Assembly: GCF_963422355.1 (NCBI RefSeq)
Contig: NC_085092.1
Location: forward strand, 5,350,854 to 5,414,853
Direction: 5' to 3'
Length of the DNA stretch: 64,000 nt
Source of the DNA: Corticium candelabrum
Taxonomy: Eukaryota; Porifera; Homoscleromorpha; Homosclerophorida; Plakinidae
Position 1 is the stretch's first letter. Every line of letters begins with the position of its first letter. This document shows positions 21,353 through 33,254 of this stretch, piece after piece. The position numbers and the translations under genes are program-made. The notes under the pieces are model-generated. The model was not told the DNA's origin. It saw only the letters and a program-made list of their open reading frames with translations, and did no database searches.

Positions 21353-21987
21353 CTAAGCCTCGTGCTTGTCGGTCAAACAATCAAGTATCTCCCTCATCAT
21401 ATCCACTATCGGTTTGAATTGTTGTTACTGCCGACAGTCGACAGCCGACTGAACCATACTGTGCAGGTCAGACAGTAGTGACGAGTCATCAACAGATTCT
21501 GGCAAATGCAAACACTCCACTAACAATATGCAAGCCATACTTTTTCACAGCCCTCCACCTCGCACACAAAGAGCAAAGAGATACAATAACATCACTCTCC
21601 GCTCGTCTTGTGCACATGAGAGGCTGTGAAGAAAGATGAAGAAGTCACTACACGAACATGCTATAAAATTCCTTGCACAAACAAGCAATTTAACCCACCT
21701 ACCTGCATTGCACAGCAACACTCGTCTGACTTCATGGTTGACTTCAATAACTGAAAGTATCTTTGCAAATTGTACTCCGTCAACCCACGGACATTTCGTA
21801 ATCAACTTCAGCAAAGTTCTCTTCTCTTTCCCAAGATCATCAGTGTTATTAAGATTTCCCAACTCACCAGATGATATTATCTCTTGTTGGCATAAATAAT
21901 CGGCAACATTATCTGCATCCAATATTCCTACAAATAAATGCCGTTGTTTTCTGATAAGATCCTCTGCCAACTTTTGTCTGCCACATC
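21353..21987 (-). CDS. CARD-type death-fold gene, 3' exons (copy 2)
   Basis: Exon 21703-21987 (TTTAG acceptor, GTAGG donor) reads CGRQKLAEDLIRKQRHLFVG then LDADNVADYLCQQEIISSGE, LLKLITKCPWVDGVQFAKIL and NHEVRRVLLCNA. This is a six-helix CARD-like pattern with no stop. The next exon starts at 21519 with matching phase (VECLHLPESVDDSSLLSDL..) and stops at TAA 21425-21427. The same frame continues coding-like (QQFKPIVDMMREILDCL) to TAG 21353-21355, so the TAA could be a recent nonsense change. Upstream exons are not identified beyond the inserted LINE. Likely role: CARD-CARD assembly in cell-death or immune signalling. Confidence 0.6.
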
Positions 21988-22019
21988 CTAAAACTATGAT
22001 CTAAATGGTAAGCAAATAA

Positions 22020-22200
22020 GCAGAACCAACCAGACAGAAAACCAGAGTAAGCCTGATAAACAGAAAGACAAACAGAAAGACAGACAAACCGAGGAACAAA
22101 GGAAAAGACAAACACAGACAAACAAGTAGACAAAATAGAGACACAAACACATGGACAAAAACAAACAGACACATACACAAACAAAAAGACAGACAGACAT

Positions 22201-22236
<36 letters not shown>
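22020..22236. repeat. (GACA)n microsatellite, left flank of the LINE
   Basis: A degenerate GACA/AACA run becomes a pure GACAGACA array from about 22190. The LINE sequence starts immediately after it. Confidence 0.9.
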
Positions 22237-22237
<1 letters not shown>

Positions 22238-24625
22238 TTAGTACAATGTGGAGAGCTTTCCAAGGCAGCTCGCCTACTCACCAGCAATGGTTTAGCACCA
22301 TCTTCAGCTGAAACGATTAAGAAACTGTCATCGAAACATCCCAAACGAATTGAAAGCTTGGGATCAATGCCTTCGTTAGAATCATCTTTTTCTTTGAATG
22401 CAGAAGAGTTTTTCAATGTTGTCAAAAGCTTGCCAAGAGGTACCGGTACTGGTCTCTCGGGGTGGCGTTTTGAACATTTGAAAGTATTGTTAGAAGATGA
22501 AGTAACAGCAGATGGCCTCTTCACAGCATGTTCTCTAATGGCTAGAGGCGACTTGCCTCTTGAGATTGCCAAACTTCTCTCAGCATCAAGATTGATAGCT
22601 CTGCCTAAATGCAACGGAGACGTTCACCCCATTGCTATTGGTGAATGCTTACGACGTATCACAGCTAGAGTCATCTGTCGTCAAAAAAGAGAGGCCTTTG
22701 CTAATTACTTCTGCCCAATACAACATGGTGTGTCCACTCCAAGTGGTTCTGAGCTTCTTGCTCACCACATTAAATTGCTTTTGGAGCTTAACAGTGACTG
22801 GGTTGCTATAAAAACAGACGTGAAAAATGCATTCAATTCAATCAGCAGGAAAGAGTTGTTACAACAGTGCCGTTTTACATTTCAAGATATATCAAAGCAT
22901 GTGTACCAGATGTACTTTGATTTCAGTTCACTAGTCGCCTTGCAGAATGGTCAACCGGTTTTGCTACAATCTGAGGTTGGGGTTCACCAATTAAGGTGAC
23001 CCATTATAGATCCTGCTCTGTTTGCCATGGCTATCCACTCAACTTTGGTGGATCTTCAGAACACTTTCTCCAACATTCAAATCCTAGCATACTTGGATGA
23101 TGTGTTCTTGGTTGGTTTGCCAAGTGACGTTACGGAAGCCTTTACTTCTTTACAATGCAATTTCCCAGCTATTGGCTTAGATATTGCTTGTCAGAAATGT
23201 GAGATTTATTGTCCATCTCCAGCTATCACAATTCCTGATTGCCAACTTCCTGTTACATCTGAAGGCATAGTTATATTGGGAATGCGTCTTGGAAATGCTA
23301 AATTTGTATCCAATTTTTGCTCTACGTATGGTAACACTGGGGAACAACTATGTGACCAATTGTCTTCTTTGAATGATGTCCAAAGCGCTTCGTTATTGCT
23401 CAAGTATTGTCACGTTCCACGATTGAATTACTTAGCTCGTGTTGTTCCTCCAAATTTACTAACATCTGCAGCAGAAATTCACAATTCACAGACACGCAAA
23501 GTTTTCTCTGAAATACTATCTTATCACCAACTCGGCGACTTGGCATGGCAACAAGCCACTCTACCAGTCCGACTAGGTGGTTTTGATCTAACATCTGTCA
23601 AATCTATTGCAGCTTGTGCTTTCTTAGCCTCGTGGGTTGAAGCAATAGATGCACTACCCAAGCGTTTTCCTAACTTGAGAGTAGATTTAGATTTGCTTCT
23701 GAAATGATCTTCGGGATCAGCTACAGGTGCGACATTAAAGAGTCTCATTCCCTCGAATGAACTGTCTGAGTACTTACCTGTTAGTGGCAAATTACAGAAG
23801 CGATTATCTAATGATTTGTTTGAATCTATGTCTCGTGATACAGTGAAGTCAACAAGAGATGCTGCCAGAATTCGCTCTTTACAAGGTGCAGGTGCAGGTG
23901 CTTGGGTCAACGCTGTTCCAACCTCGATGTGTTTCGCACTTGATTCTTGCGTTTATCGCTTGGCGTCATATCTGAGGTTGGGCTTGCCAGTCTGTTCTCT
24001 AGAGTGGTTGAGTTCGTGTCAGTGCGAAGCAGTTCTTGACGGCAGCGGGTATCATCTTTTAATATGCAAGGTTGGTGGTGGCCCAGTTTGGAGTCACGAA
24101 TCCATTGCAAATGTTTGGACTGATTGTCTAAGTGAACTTCACATACCACACAGGAGAGAGCCAAGACATCGCTACACAAACTCGGATAACAGACCAGACA
24201 TTACAGCACTTGATACATCTTCTGGTATGAGTATTGATTTAGACATCTCTCTTGCCCATCCCTGGAGCTCAGAGGTATTTCCCTCATCCTCAAAAGTAGA
24301 TGGTCTAGCTTCGAAGCAAAGAGAAGAAAAGAAAAAAATCAAATATCAAGATGAAAGGCTACCAACTGGCAACCAAATAATCTTTAAGCTTTTAGTCATT
24401 GAACACTTCGGTAGATGGGGTGATGAAGGAGACCAATACCTACGTTCTCTTGAATCTCAATCTTTTAATAAAAATGGTCGGCGCAACTCGGCACAATTTA
24501 TGAATCACTGGCGGAAAAGGTTCAGCATTCAATTACAGCGATGCAATGCTAGAGTAATCCAACGCAAGATGTCATCCTTGGGTTGCAGAGTCCACGCAAA
24601 AACTAGCTGCTTTCATCTCCAATAA
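22237..24625 (+). pseudogene. Reverse transcriptase with restriction-like endonuclease, broken
   Basis: RT motifs: PIAIGECLRRITARVI (motif 2 region), TDVKNAFNSISR (motif A), then SEVGVHQ where G-D-P should follow (motif B), and LAYLDDVFLVG (motif C). The C terminus has CQCEAVLDGSGYHLLIC (CX1CX9HX3C) and RPDITALDTSSGMSIDLDIS, a PD-(D/E)xK-like nuclease signature. Lesions: a 4-bp (TTAA) and a 2-bp (TA) insertion around 22994-23012 in motif B, which together restore frame, and an in-frame TGA at 23705-23707. All three main open parts share one frame. Confidence 0.8.
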
Positions 24626-24796
24626 TTAGTGTTGTAATAACTGGACCCTCTTTGGGTTCTTTAGTAGCTAGAAAATGTAGTTTTTAGTTCTCAGTTGGTT
24701 TAGTAGTTGATATCTGTAGTCTCTAGGTGATTCTGTATAATTTGACTCGTAGTTACATATTGTATGTTGCTAGATTCATGTTTCAAATATATGTAT
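22237..24796 (+). mobile_element. 5'-truncated RLE-type non-LTR retrotransposon inside a GACA microsatellite
   Basis: Starts abruptly after the GACA array and ends at a second GACA run (24797). It contains RT, a CCHC motif and a restriction-like endonuclease at the C terminus, followed by about 170 bp of 3' UTR without a long poly-A. This architecture is that of the CRE/R2/NeSL/Hero-type groups. Both flanks being GACA repeat suggests insertion into, or preference for, this microsatellite. Confidence 0.75.
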
Positions 24797-24815
24797 TGGA
24801 CAGACAGACAGACAA
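24797..24815. repeat. Short GACA run, right flank of the LINE
   Basis: GGACAGACAGACAGACAAAC directly after the LINE 3' end. Confidence 0.85.
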
Positions 24816-24819
24816 ACAT

Positions 24820-25436
24820 AACATCTTCATAATCAGTATAAAATCCAAGGCCCAACTCTCCACTTCTTGTACTCTTGACTATGAACGATGCTTGTCTACA
24901 ATAGATACACACTATACTCATTACAATCAAACATAAGATGTTAGATTGTCCGATCTTAATGTTGATGAGCTTGCATATGAGAAGCAAGTCCAGCTTTAGA
25001 TCGACATGTACTGGTACACAAAGAGCACCTCAGAGATTGTTGCACATCTTTTGAAACATTGCTGTGAGTTGAACCCTGACAACCACATGAGACATCATTA
25101 TAGGAGAATTAGACAAGAAAGATTATAGTAAAGGCCCGGATGTACAGTCCATACGCTCACTCTGGCAAAAACGAATACCCACTGATGAACAGTTTGAAAC
25201 GAGACGATTAGTAGACGACGAGATTCATGACTTTGTAGGGTAGCCTTCCCGGTGTGTTTCCAACAAGATATTTCGAATACTCTAATGACCAGACACAGGA
25301 TTGCATTGATGAACTGATGATTGAGCTGCAAGAAGTAACTCATGTGTAGAGTGATCACAACTCAGGAATCACTGTAGCTGCTGTCGTTCTTCAAAACAGG
25401 CTGGCAAACCACAAAGTTCACAAACTTTGCGAGAAC
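24820..25436. other. Unassigned stretch with degraded coding-like patches
   Basis: Plus-strand patches such as DQTQDCIDELMIELQEVTHV (near 25290) and minus-strand STRSGELGLGFYTDYEDV (near 24840) look coding-like but are surrounded by stops. Probably an old element or gene relic; not identified. Confidence 0.3.
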
Positions 25437-26535
<1,099 letters not shown>

Positions 26536-26539
26536 GAAG

Positions 26540-26753
26540 CTAATGATCAAGTCACAGCCAGTTGCCGCTACCATCCCCAGTCAAAGTCTGCATAGTCATT
26601 TATGCTCCTGAGTCTAGAAAGGCAATTGTGTTTGAGCTCCTTGCCCAAGGCAATTATACACCTGTACTCATCCAAGACTTGAAGTTGCAACCCAAAGTTA
26701 CCGGATGTTGCCACTCTCCAAATGCAACTAACGATTGAGCTATAGATGCCACA
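26540..26753 (-). mobile_element. SINE related to 5157-5754, minus strand
   Basis: In reverse complement it reads TAGCTCAATCGTTAG.. , GTGGCAACATCCGGTAACTT and TGCCTTGGGCAAGGAGCTCA. This is the same order of blocks as the two SINEs in the kinase intron, with about 20-25% difference by eye. The 3' end is not clearly defined. Confidence 0.65.
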
Positions 26754-26754
26754 C

Positions 26755-27462
26755 TTTCCAATTTCAGACCTGTACCTAACTGCATGCTACTTGTACATGC
26801 ACTACAATACAAGAAAAATAATTACATATACATAAAACAAACTATAATCATGATGCCATAACCAGTTATGCAAATAAAGGTCTTAAGTTTGTTCAACTCA
26901 AATATACTTCTTCTATAGCAAAAGGCCTAACCAATTACCATGGTCAGCATATAAACTAATGCAAAAAATTCGTTGTGATATGGGGTTTGCCTGTGACAAG
27001 ACATAATTTTATCTTCAACTCGAATGCATCATTTGATAGACGAATTCAGTTTTGTATTTTTTAGATTCATGCACTGACCTCTGGACAGTATAGAATAGCA
27101 TGTTGTACAGACATTCTACACTAGACAACAAACAGACAGACACTGACACATTTTAACACGATATTAGCTACAAAATTCCATTAAACACGGTAGACGTGCC
27201 TCACCTTCATCTTCTCCTTTCTCTTCCAGTCGAGCTTTCTCCAACAAACCTGACAAATTTTGCATGAAATAAAAACAGTAAAAATCTACCGGTTGATTCA
27301 GTAAAAATTAATAAGCAAACAATGAACTAACCTTCATCCAGCAGATGTAATGCATGACTGAATACCCACCACACGTCACAGCACCGAAACCGCCACTCCA
27401 GTCACCTGTCTAAACCTGCAATCCCGGATAATACCTCTAAACCGTGTGTACAGTCCGCTGCG
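26755..27462. other. Intergenic; possible small minus-strand exons near 27200-27360
   Basis: Minus-strand exon-like piece 27202-27248 (LLEKARLEEKGEDE, GTGAGG donor) and another ending near 27331 (FSHALHLLDEG, GTTAG donor) join in phase. They lie head-to-head with the CSTPP1-like start at 27463. No start codon or family is recognised, so this is only a candidate divergent gene. Confidence 0.25.
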
Positions 27463-28136
27463 ATGAGTGAATCCGCTGCTCAGTATTTGAAGCGATGTCA
27501 CGTGCTGACATATCTCCAGGATTCTATTGCTCAATTACTGGAACATCGAGAACACAATTCAAGAGCCAATCCCATGAGGTAGATTTGTTATAAATTCTGT
27601 TTAGAATTTATCAAATTATAGTAGAAAGAAACTATAGCGTTATAACAAGATTTGGTATGAAGAAGCTAAGACAAACAGTCATCATTACTTGTATGTCTAC
27701 GACTCTAGAGGTAGAATAGTTTTACAGATCTAGAAGACAGACAGACAGATGGACAATGATATCAGAGTCAAGTCTTTTGATGTGTTTGTACAGGTTCGTA
27801 GCAGATTACTTTGTTGGTGTTCAGCATGGAACTCAGTTGTTGTTTAGGGAATTTTTCTTTGTGAAGGCTACACCTCAATATCGTCTCTCTCTTGTAAAAC
27901 TATTTTATGACTGTTTCAAACCTATCGGTCATCGAGGAGACCTTCTCAACATCAGGGAATACCATTCTCTTGTCACTCTCATTTGTCCTGATTTTCCTCT
28001 TGAAATTATTCAGAAAACGGCTCAATTTATATTAACTGATGATGCGATGGAGTGCTTGGTGGCTTTTTATGACTTTATTTATGCCTTTCCAGTGCAATTT
28101 CTATATGAAGAGTTTCTGAAGATAGACTTTCTAAGT
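27463..28136 (+). CDS. CSTPP1: CSTPP1/C11orf49 homologue, first two exons (truncated)
   Basis: Exon 1 27463-27578 (ATG, MSESAAQYLKRCHVLTYLQD) ends at a GTAGAT donor. Exon 2 starts 27794 after TACAG and joins in phase (..NPMR/FVADYFVGVQHGTQ). Signature segments LLFREFFFVKATPQYR, CPDFPLEIIQKTAQFI and DDAMECLVAFYDF match the conserved N-terminal half of vertebrate CSTPP1. That protein is a centriolar-satellite factor of the tubulin polyglutamylase complex. After EEFLK the similarity stops, and the frame runs into a dispersed repeat (GTAAGC at 28137 could be a donor, otherwise a stop at 28212-28214). Later exons are not visible before the opposite-strand gene at 28483-30283, so the gene looks truncated. 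Confidence 0.75.
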
Positions 28137-28430
28137 GTAAGCAGACTGCTTGCCTTAGAGCGTTATTACACAACAACTGGTTCTCAGATTATTGGAGTAG
28201 GTTGTTATAGCTAAATAACTGTGAGACTCGTTTAGCGTAATAACGCGCTAAGTAGTTACGCCTTATAGACCGCTTTTCTCTCTCCGCCCTCTCAGTCGCT
28301 CTTCCCGCCCTCTCACTCGCTCTTCCCGCCCCCTCATGTGCAAAAGCGGTCTGGCTCAGACGCTATCCCTACTTAGAGAGTGCATGCTAGCACTCTCAGA
28401 TTATGAGATCTAGAGGCATAAGTTAATTAT
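28119..28430 (+). repeat. Dispersed repeat shared with 17105-17395
   Basis: Shared GACTTTCTAAGTGTAAGCAG block, then AACTGTGAGA and CCGCCCTCTCA tracts. It begins exactly where the CSTPP1-like similarity ends. Confidence 0.5.
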
Positions 28431-28482
28431 TACACACAATGTCTACAATTAATTAGAGCTGGCATAGATCTACATCATATTA

Positions 28483-30283
28483 TTAAAATAATGTTTGTAC
28501 AGACTTTAGTCTAATTCCAGTTTTTACCAGTGCTTGGTTCAGAGTATCTCTTGCTAAACTAGTATTAGGATTACCATGCTTTTGATCAATCTGAGACTTC
28601 CACTTTATTAGCATTTGATATCCTTGCTCTAGTTGAGACTCACGATAATCAGCTTGAATGTTTTGTAGTTGGGCATCAATTAGACCCAACCGACGACCAA
28701 CCATTTTCCAACTGCTTCCCAGGTATTGTGCTATCTCTCTCAGATCTATAGCTGACATTTGTTCCACCTTAACGTGACTCTCATCACTAATCGGTTCGTT
28801 TTGTTTTCCTTCAGGCTGTTCTCGTTTATCACCAACATGCCAATAGTTGCATTCATCTACTTCACGTCTATTATCAGAGTCTTCCGATATGCTCATCATT
28901 GCTTTTGCTCTAGCTGTAGTGTCATCAGAAGAAATACCAGATATATTAGATGCTTCTTGACCACTCCTAGTGTGTGCAGCTGCTTTGCAACCACTCAAAT
29001 AATCAGATATGTACTTTACTGACTTCATGTGTCCATTTGTCTTGGCCAAGTCAAGTGGAGAACGACCATCATCATCTCGTACAGTCAAGTCAGCACCCGA
29101 TTTAACCAATACCTTAACTACTTCAATATGTCCAAAAGCGGCTGCTACGTGGAGAGGTTGCCGTCCATGTTTCTTGGTTTGCAGTCTCATGGTGTCCTTG
29201 GTCATTGATAGAAGATATACAACACAGTCAACTTTACCTTCTTTCACAGCTTTATGCAATGCCGTTGAGCCACCTATGTCAACTGATTTTGGATCTGCAC
29301 CAACAGATATGAGATACTGTAAACAACTCAGATTGCCCTCTTGAGCAGCCAAATGCAGAGGGCATAGTTGCCTATGCGCAGTCCTACTATGAACGTTAGC
29401 CTCGTGTTCCACTAGAAATTTAGCACAGTGTTTATGACCGTTACAAATTGCGCAATGCAGAGGAGTCCAATGATCCACATCTTTGCAATCTACAAGAGCA
29501 CTCCCTCTCACCAGCGCTACTATGCACTCCAAATTTCCTTTCATGGCAGCAAGATGCAATGCCTGAGAATTTAAACGCTTGGTTGTGCTTAACACTGACG
29601 CCTTCGCCTTGATAAGAAATTTAACCATTTCAGCGTGACCGACTTTAGCTGCATAGTGAAGAGACGTGTAGCCACGCCCATCAGAGCGGTCTACACTGGC
29701 TCCTCCCTTCAAAAGGCTGAAGGCTGTCAGCACACTGCAAGTGTCCTGATTTCGCCGCAAAGTGAAGCGGTGTGCATAGTGACATTTTAGTGCGACGGTT
29801 AACGCTCACCCCCGAGCGCAGCAGTAATTCCGCGGCGTCGGGAAGTCCTTCGTGGCACGAAGAATGCAAAGGATTCCATCCTCGTCCGTCTCCTCGATTC
29901 ACATCCGCTGCAGCCGATTCCAAGCTCATGAGCAACCGAACCACACTCAGACGTCTGCCTAAGACCGCATGATGTAAGGCTGTACGGCCATCGTCGTCGA
30001 TCTCAGCTGTGGAGACTCCACATTGCAATAGAGTTTTGACAACGTCCACGTGACCTCTCGAAGACGCTATATGAATCGCTTGAAGCCCGTTAGGCTCGCA
30101 CTGGCTCGTAAGGCAGAACCCTCTACTTTTCAAGTCAGGAATAACTACGGCCATGCCCATCCGTGACGCACTCTTCAGAATACTCAAGCAATCGTCAAGC
30201 GTTTCGTCCAATCGCTGGCTAGGAGGTAGATTAGTGCTCGTTTTACACCTTCTACTTGCTGTAGCGGCCTTCGGGCTTGCCAT
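28483..30283 (-). pseudogene. Intronless ankyrin-repeat / death-domain gene with a 7-bp duplication frameshift
   Basis: ATG 30281-30283 (MASPKAATASRRCK) to TAA 28483-28485. About 11 ankyrin repeats follow one another, e.g. GRTALHHAVLGRRLSVVRLL, YTSLHYAAKVGHAEMVKFL and RQPLHVAAAFGHIEVVKVLV. An acidic linker follows, then a C-terminal death domain (LREIAQYLGSSWKMVGRRLG .. EQGYQMLIKWKSQ .. TLNQALVKTG). The frame changes once, at a tandem duplication AAGGCTG AAGGCTG (plus strand 29713-29726). Ignoring one copy restores a repeat of exactly consensus length; the undisturbed gene would encode about 597 residues. Lack of introns contrasts with the one-repeat-per-exon neighbour and suggests a retrocopy. 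Ankyrin-death proteins act as signalling adaptors. Confidence 0.8.
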
Positions 30284-30439
30284 TCTACATGTACGAACTC
30301 CAGATGCTTGACATTCCAACGGAAGTAAACGTCACGTGCTGCATGCCATCGAATTTTGTTTCGAGTTTAATTAATTAAATTTGCACATACCATTGATTAT
30401 CGAAAAACATTCGTATCTCTATAAATGAATGAATAAAAA

Positions 30440-32170
30440 GTTACCTAACTAGAGCGACGCCCCTGTTATCGGACACCATCAATCATCGGACAGCCGTGCA
30501 AGAAGTAAACGAAGTAAGACTGAGCTTTGCTAGAGCCCACAGTAAGAAGGATTAGTAAAGACTTTGATTCCAGACGCGGGACTTCCAAAGGCTTGAAATG
30601 GTTATGCTAGGACGGTAAACGTGATCCTTCTCTGCGACCCCGTTCAACGGACACCACCATCATTCACCGGACACGACCTCCCCCATGAAAATGCAAAGGC
30701 AATTCTGCAACTTCGCACTTGAGATAGGTTTAGAGGTGACTAGCTAACACAACAACACTATCACAGTCTCCGTTTGCTACTCTCCAGGAGAGAAAGCGCA
30801 CGCTTATTAAGTCGTGGTTACGCTTCTTTCGTCGGACAGTCGTTTTTTCTTTGCAGCAGCAATCTGCAGGTAATAATGTCATAAGAGAGAGTTGGAAGGA
30901 AATATCGTACGGCCCCCAATTCGTTTGACCTTTATTTGACTCAGCAACGGTTAGTAGCGGAAACTGCTGAATTTTCTCTGCTGACAAGCTCACTCTGTTG
31001 GCATCTACTAGCCCTCCGGTGCTGTCTAGTCTTCCCGGCGTAAGAATTTGAACTCCTGAGTGTCTTGCAGCACAACTGCACAGGCTTGATGCACACGAAT
31101 GTAGCAGACGATTTACGTCATCCATGCTCGAGCTTTGCGGTGAACACATTCTCCCAACTCTCACAGGAAGAAGTGCTTTCCTTTCAAGGCTCCTAAATTC
31201 TTACTTGGTACTGCTAGGACGTGTGCAGGTGTTTCTATCTCAGTTTGATATCTACCTTTGCCTGACCTTGCACCGTCAACGAAGTGCAGCACGTCATCGT
31301 TGGTACAACCAGCTGTACCGAATGCAGGAACCTTGTTTATTATCAGAGCAGCTAGAACCTTCACCCCTGCTTCTCCTAGGTAAAGTTGAATTGGATAACG
31401 TCAAGTCCTTGTCAACGCGCGCTACGTAGTGATCGACTTTCTATGCAAAGGGTAAAAGAGCGTTTTAGCACTTCAATCGTGCCCTCTCATCGGTTTCGGT
31501 TGTCGTCTTCTTTGTTGAACGGCTAGTTCGTTCAAGCGACATCTTTTACACATCCTAGTGGGAGCGTGGTTGTATGAGAAATGACTCAGAATTGCCATCA
31601 AGCACTCTAGGCAAGTGTTCTGTGTTCTGCGACGTTTCAGATAGCTGAATTTAATCAACTGCAGTTATTTGAAACGTACAGCTGTTGCTGAGAAGGTAGG
31701 AAGGCAAGAATATGGGTGTCCGACGATTGGGGCCGTTACCACGGGTGTTTGACCTTCTGTAACTCATACAGATCTCGGCTGACATGCAGGGTAACAACAC
31801 GATTTGTAGGTAAAGAATTGTTGATTAGCAATATATAAGTAACTAGGCTGAAGGATGCGTGTGTGCAATTTAGACGCTACTGTCCGGTGAACGATGCGTT
31901 TGTCCGATGACCGGAGTATGCAAGGCTCCGCACAGTTTTCAATCTTACTCTAAGCAGAGAAGAGGTACAATGCTCTCTTTTGGTGTGCTCAATTACAACT
32001 TGGATACCTACATTTATGATGCGGTAGGGACTGCGTTCAAAAACTGATAACTGAGAACTCGCGTCCGGAATATGATGGTGTCCGAGGAACGGGGCCGCGC
32101 TCTATGTAGTACGGGAGCGGTCATTATTAATTGTCCGGGGGGGCTGGCGAAATTGGCCAATGTCCGTATA
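30440..32170. mobile_element. Unrecognised element with repeated TCGGACA / TGTCCGA motifs
   Basis: Left part has CGGACACCATCAATCATCGGACAG (30475) and CCCCGTTCAACGGACACCACC (30640). Right part has the inverse, e.g. GTGTCCGACGATTGGGGCC (31709), GTCCGGTGAACGATGCG (31878) and GGTGTCCGAGGAACGGGGCC (32069). These inverted blocks bracket two minus-strand frames (30730-31164 and 31161-31364) of unknown function with biased, Cys-rich sequence. It looks like a decayed DNA transposon; superfamily unknown. Confidence 0.45.
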
Positions 32171-32551
32171 CCCTGTAGTTTGATATGCGACCCCTGCAAG
32201 ATATGTCTCCTAAAAACTTTTGACCGCCATCTGCATATCTAGATACATAATTATATAGATATGTACAATAAAAGTAATCTGTTCCAGGGCTCAAGTGTGG
32301 CCTAGGTATGATTTTCTAAAGTTGGTTTATAGTAACCCGCTGACAAAACAAGTAAAGCAGTGCAAAGAAATATACTGTTCTTGCATACAGTTCTATAGTA
32401 TACAGATAAATATCCCTAAAAATTACAACTCTCCAACAGAAGGTGACCCAAATGCTTAGTGACTCCTGCAAATCGCTGAATTTCAAACTTGTGGGCCCCC
32501 AGCAAATTTGCCAGCCCCTCTGCACACTGAAATTAAATTTTCGAAAGAGCA

Positions 32552-33250
32552 AGCTTGTCTTTGCTTTTGTTGTGCACGTCTACGTATCGAATCAAAGTAA
32601 AACAACAACGTCGTTGGAGACTTTCTTCTTCGAACTTCATAGGTAGTGAAAATATCCAGAGTTTGTTCGACATTGTTTGGCAATCTAAAGCATCCGAAAA
32701 CCGTCCGTCTACCTGTATAATAAGCTAGATTTCCGGGTTGATCTCTGCTGTTATATGTTGGGCTATCGTCAGTCACAAGAACCGTTGAAAACTGTCTGTT
32801 GAATCAACAAGCTACACAACATATATTAACTTATATCAATATGTCAGGATGGACTAGCCCACACCTGCACAAGTCGGACGGCTAAACGAGAGTCGGAATG
32901 TTTGGTAATAACTTCCTCTCGCATTCCCACATATTAGCGCTAGCAGGCAAACTGCGACCATCTAGACCAACAACAAACAGATACTAACAAAAAGAAATTT
33001 GATTGCAAGAAACAAATTTTCAATACAAAAATGAGTAATATGACTATCAAACGAAAAAGTATGTATTGAGTAAAGAACTTTTAGATACTCGAGGTTTATC
33101 AGCCTAATTAATTGAGTGAATTCGTCAAGATCGCAAAAATGTGAGTGTCTACATACACTGTGCAATATTTGAAGAGCAGATGGATAACCATACAATCCAG
33201 TACCATACTGATACTTTTCCTACAAAATATCGAGTCCTCTAGAGTAAAGT
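32552..33250. repeat. Segmental duplication copy B, a mosaic of two source regions
   Basis: 32552-33165 aligns with 2745-3350. From about 33167 it switches to a copy of 19960-20050 (ankyrin-kinase exon 2 and its 5' intron: AGAGCAGATGG.., CAATCCAGTACCATAC.., CTACAAAATAT.GAGTCCTCT). The exon copy is shifted and short, so it is not functional. Confidence 0.75.
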
Positions 33251-33254
33251 CACG

